From Pedobacter nutrimenti (GTDB lineage: Bacteria > Bacteroidota > Bacteroidia > Sphingobacteriales > Sphingobacteriaceae): 64,000 nt of DNA. The stretch is taken from positions 124,001 through 188,000 of the forward strand of contig NZ_QKLU01000007.1 in the NCBI RefSeq assembly GCF_003208655.1, given 5' to 3'. The position numbers and the translations under genes are program-made. Below, one piece after another: positions 62,703-64,000 of this stretch; position 1 is the first letter of the stretch; every line of letters begins with the position of its first letter. Under the pieces are notes generated by a model, which worked only from the letters and a program-made list of their open reading frames with translations, was not told the DNA's origin and did no database searches.

Positions 62703-63890
62703 ATGATGATATCCAATAATTTTTCTGCTGCCGAGGCAGAAAGAATCAAAGAATTAAAACGGTACGAGATCTTAGATACTCCTCCTGACTTCAGTTTTGA
62801 CCGGCTTACCAGGCTTGCTGCTAAGTTATTTGATGTTCCGGTAGCCATTATATCCTTGGTGGACCAGGACAGGGTTTGGTTTAAATCAAGACATGGGATT
62901 GATGTACAACAAGTGGCACTTAATCCTGGTTTATGTACTGCAACGATTCTGACCGATGAAGTTTATGTGGTACAGGATGCATTGGAGGAAGAAAGCACTT
63001 TTCTTAATCCCCTGGTTACCGGTGATTTTGCCTTACGGTTTTATGCCGGGGCACCTTTAAGAACAAAAGAAGGATATAACCTGGGTAGTTTTTGCATCAT
63101 AGATAAAAAACCTCGAAATCTGAACGAAGAAGATAAGCAGGTCATGAAAGAACTGGCAGGTGTAGTGATGGATCACTTAGAAGCCAGACTGTCTGCCAGA
63201 CAGGCAAATGCGCAGCAAAATCAATTGTTGCAAATTGCAGCGCATGACCTGAAAAATCCTTTGACCACGATCCCGGTGCGTGCCGATTTGATCAAGTTGA
63301 AAAAACATGATCCTGAGGCGGTTGATAAAATGTGTGACCAGATCAAGCAGGCCGGATTAAAAATGACAAGAACAATAGATGATTTGCTGACTACCGCAAG
63401 CATTGAATCTGGCAGGATCAGTTTGTATACATTTAAACTCGACTTTGCGGATATCGTTTCGCAGATTGTTGATTCCAATCAGGCCCTTGCAGATAACAAA
63501 GGGCAGGAGATAGAATTGAATATAGAAGGAAGACCTTATGTTATTGCAGATGAGCAGCGCTTGATAGAAGTTGTGGATAACCTGATCAGTAATGCCATTA
63601 AGTATTCTCCCAAAGGGGAACAGATTAAGGTAAATATTGCCCATAAAGATCAGAAAGCAGTACTTGTGGTGAAGGACAATGGTCCGGGTCTTACTCAGGA
63701 GGATAAGGACCAGTTGTTCCAGCGTTTTGCGAAACTTAGTGCAAAACCCACGGGTGGCGAAAGTTCTACGGGATTGGGCTTGTCCATTGTAAAACAGCTT
63801 GTTGATGCCCATAATGGGCGGGTATGGGCAGAAAGTGAAGGCTTGAATACGGGATCTGCCTTTATCGTGGAGATCCCTTCAATTAATTAG
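62703..63890 (+). CDS. GAF-domain sensor histidine kinase, cytoplasmic
   Basis: A 395-residue kinase starting MMISNNFSAAEAER; a GTG at 62691 would add four residues. The GAF domain (about 20-165, with DVPVAIISLVDQDRVWFKSRHG) precedes HisKA, whose His is in IAAHDLKNPLTTIP. The HATPase domain carries NLISNAIKYS, DNGPGL and GLGLSIVKQL. There is no membrane helix, so it is a soluble sensor, perhaps of a small ligand or redox state. No response regulator is adjacent. It ends with the same 8 bases that begin the tail of the next gene on the other strand. Confidence 0.88.
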   Translation: MMISNNFSAAEAERIKELKRYEILDTPPDFSFDRLTRLAAKLFDVPVAIISLVDQDRVWFKSRHGIDVQQVALNPGLCTATILTDEVYVVQDALEEESTFLNPLVTGDFALRFYAGAPLRTKEGYNLGSFCIIDKKPRNLNEEDKQVMKELAGVVMDHLEARLSARQANAQQNQLLQIAAHDLKNPLTTIPVRADLIKLKKHDPEAVDKMCDQIKQAGLKMTRTIDDLLTTASIESGRISLYTFKLDFADIVSQIVDSNQALADNKGQEIELNIEGRPYVIADEQRLIEVVDNLISNAIKYSPKGEQIKVNIAHKDQKAVLVVKDNGPGLTQEDKDQLFQRFAKLSAKPTGGESSTGLGLSIVKQLVDAHNGRVWAESEGLNTGSAFIVEIPSIN

Positions 63891-64000
63891 CCTCAATACC
63901 CTGGTTTTCTGTTTGTAAGTTAAGGGCATGTGCAGTTTGCGCACGGATCTTTTCGCACAGTTCTGCATCATTGTTTAAAGAATGACCAAAAGATGGGATC
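63883..64000 (-). CDS. C-terminal end of an unidentified gene, cut by the window edge
   Basis: On the minus strand the frame is open from the window end to a stop at 63883-63885, giving 38 codons including stop. The residues IPSFGHSLNNDAELCEKIRA, then QTAHALNLQTENQGIEAN, look like a real protein tail with no low-complexity bias. It overlaps the GAF kinase gene by 8 bases. Too little is visible to name a function. Confidence 0.6.
   Translation of the reverse strand, partial: IPSFGHSLNNDAELCEKIRAQTAHALNLQTENQGIEAN

Noticed and set aside
1..64000. CRISPR arrays, tRNA/rRNA genes, insertion sequences, att sites
   Set aside because: No direct-repeat/spacer pattern, cloverleaf, transposase frame or flanking terminal inverted repeats were seen on either strand.

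Overview
The window is a densely coded piece of a Bacteroidetes chromosome, most likely a Sphingobacteriaceae member close to Pedobacter. Grounds: SusC/SusD pairs, a FecI/FecR-type sigma/anti-sigma pair, an S46 dipeptidyl peptidase, a SMUG2-like DNA glycosylase, Bacteroidetes-type -7 promoter boxes (TAnnTTTG), few Shine-Dalgarno sites, and moderate GC. I see no rRNA, tRNA, CRISPR array, insertion sequence or prophage. No gene-free stretch exceeds 300 bases; the longest are 48054-48340 and 20081-20358, which look like ordinary promoter regions.

Layout. 1-4349: end of a DMT exporter, D-lactate dehydrogenase, isopentenyl-diphosphate isomerase, a small unknown protein, an AraC regulator and a short-chain dehydrogenase. 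4478-6451: a lone GH42-like glycosidase. 6458-14294: a complete metal-responsive unit (OmpR-type regulator, sensor kinase, CzcC/CzcB/CzcA-type tripartite efflux) with a striking phased repeat array in front of the efflux genes. 14409-16604: S46 peptidase of DPP7 type. 16655-20080 (minus): MlaE-MlaF-MlaD lipid transport genes plus a methyltransferase. 20359-31446: a polysaccharide utilisation locus (ECF sigma, FecR, SusC with STN domain, SusD, GH97, GH95-like). 31572-38301: a TonB receptor, DUF4876-type lipoprotein, outer-membrane barrel and di-heme peroxidase in one operon. 38332-47139: housekeeping and unknown genes (GT35 phosphorylase homologue, QueD, dGTPase-like protein, SMUG2-like glycosylase, barrel protein, GNAT, pirin, LspA).

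48341-56598 is the most interesting block: Ser/Thr kinase, degenerate FHA protein, a 31-residue membrane microprotein, PP2C phosphatase, a 1321-residue fusion of a SEDS (RodA/FtsW) glycosyltransferase with a penicillin-binding transpeptidase, and a second FHA protein. This gene content parallels the actinobacterial pknB-pknA-pbpA-rodA-pstP-fhaB-fhaA cluster and suggests a phospho-regulated peptidoglycan synthase in which polymerase and crosslinker are one polypeptide.

56726-60303 is a two-gene unit of a secreted beta-helix protein and an (alpha/alpha)6-type putative glycosidase. The window ends with an aldehyde dehydrogenase, an aldose-1-epimerase-like protein, a GAF-histidine kinase, and the tail of an unidentified minus-strand gene.

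Several starts were moved from the longest possible ORF to a downstream ATG (idi, glycosidase, tolC-like gene, S46 peptidase, mlaF, GNAT, barrel protein at 47139, PP2C, GAF kinase). Two genes, the ECF sigma factor and the TonB receptor, appear to start at TTG.
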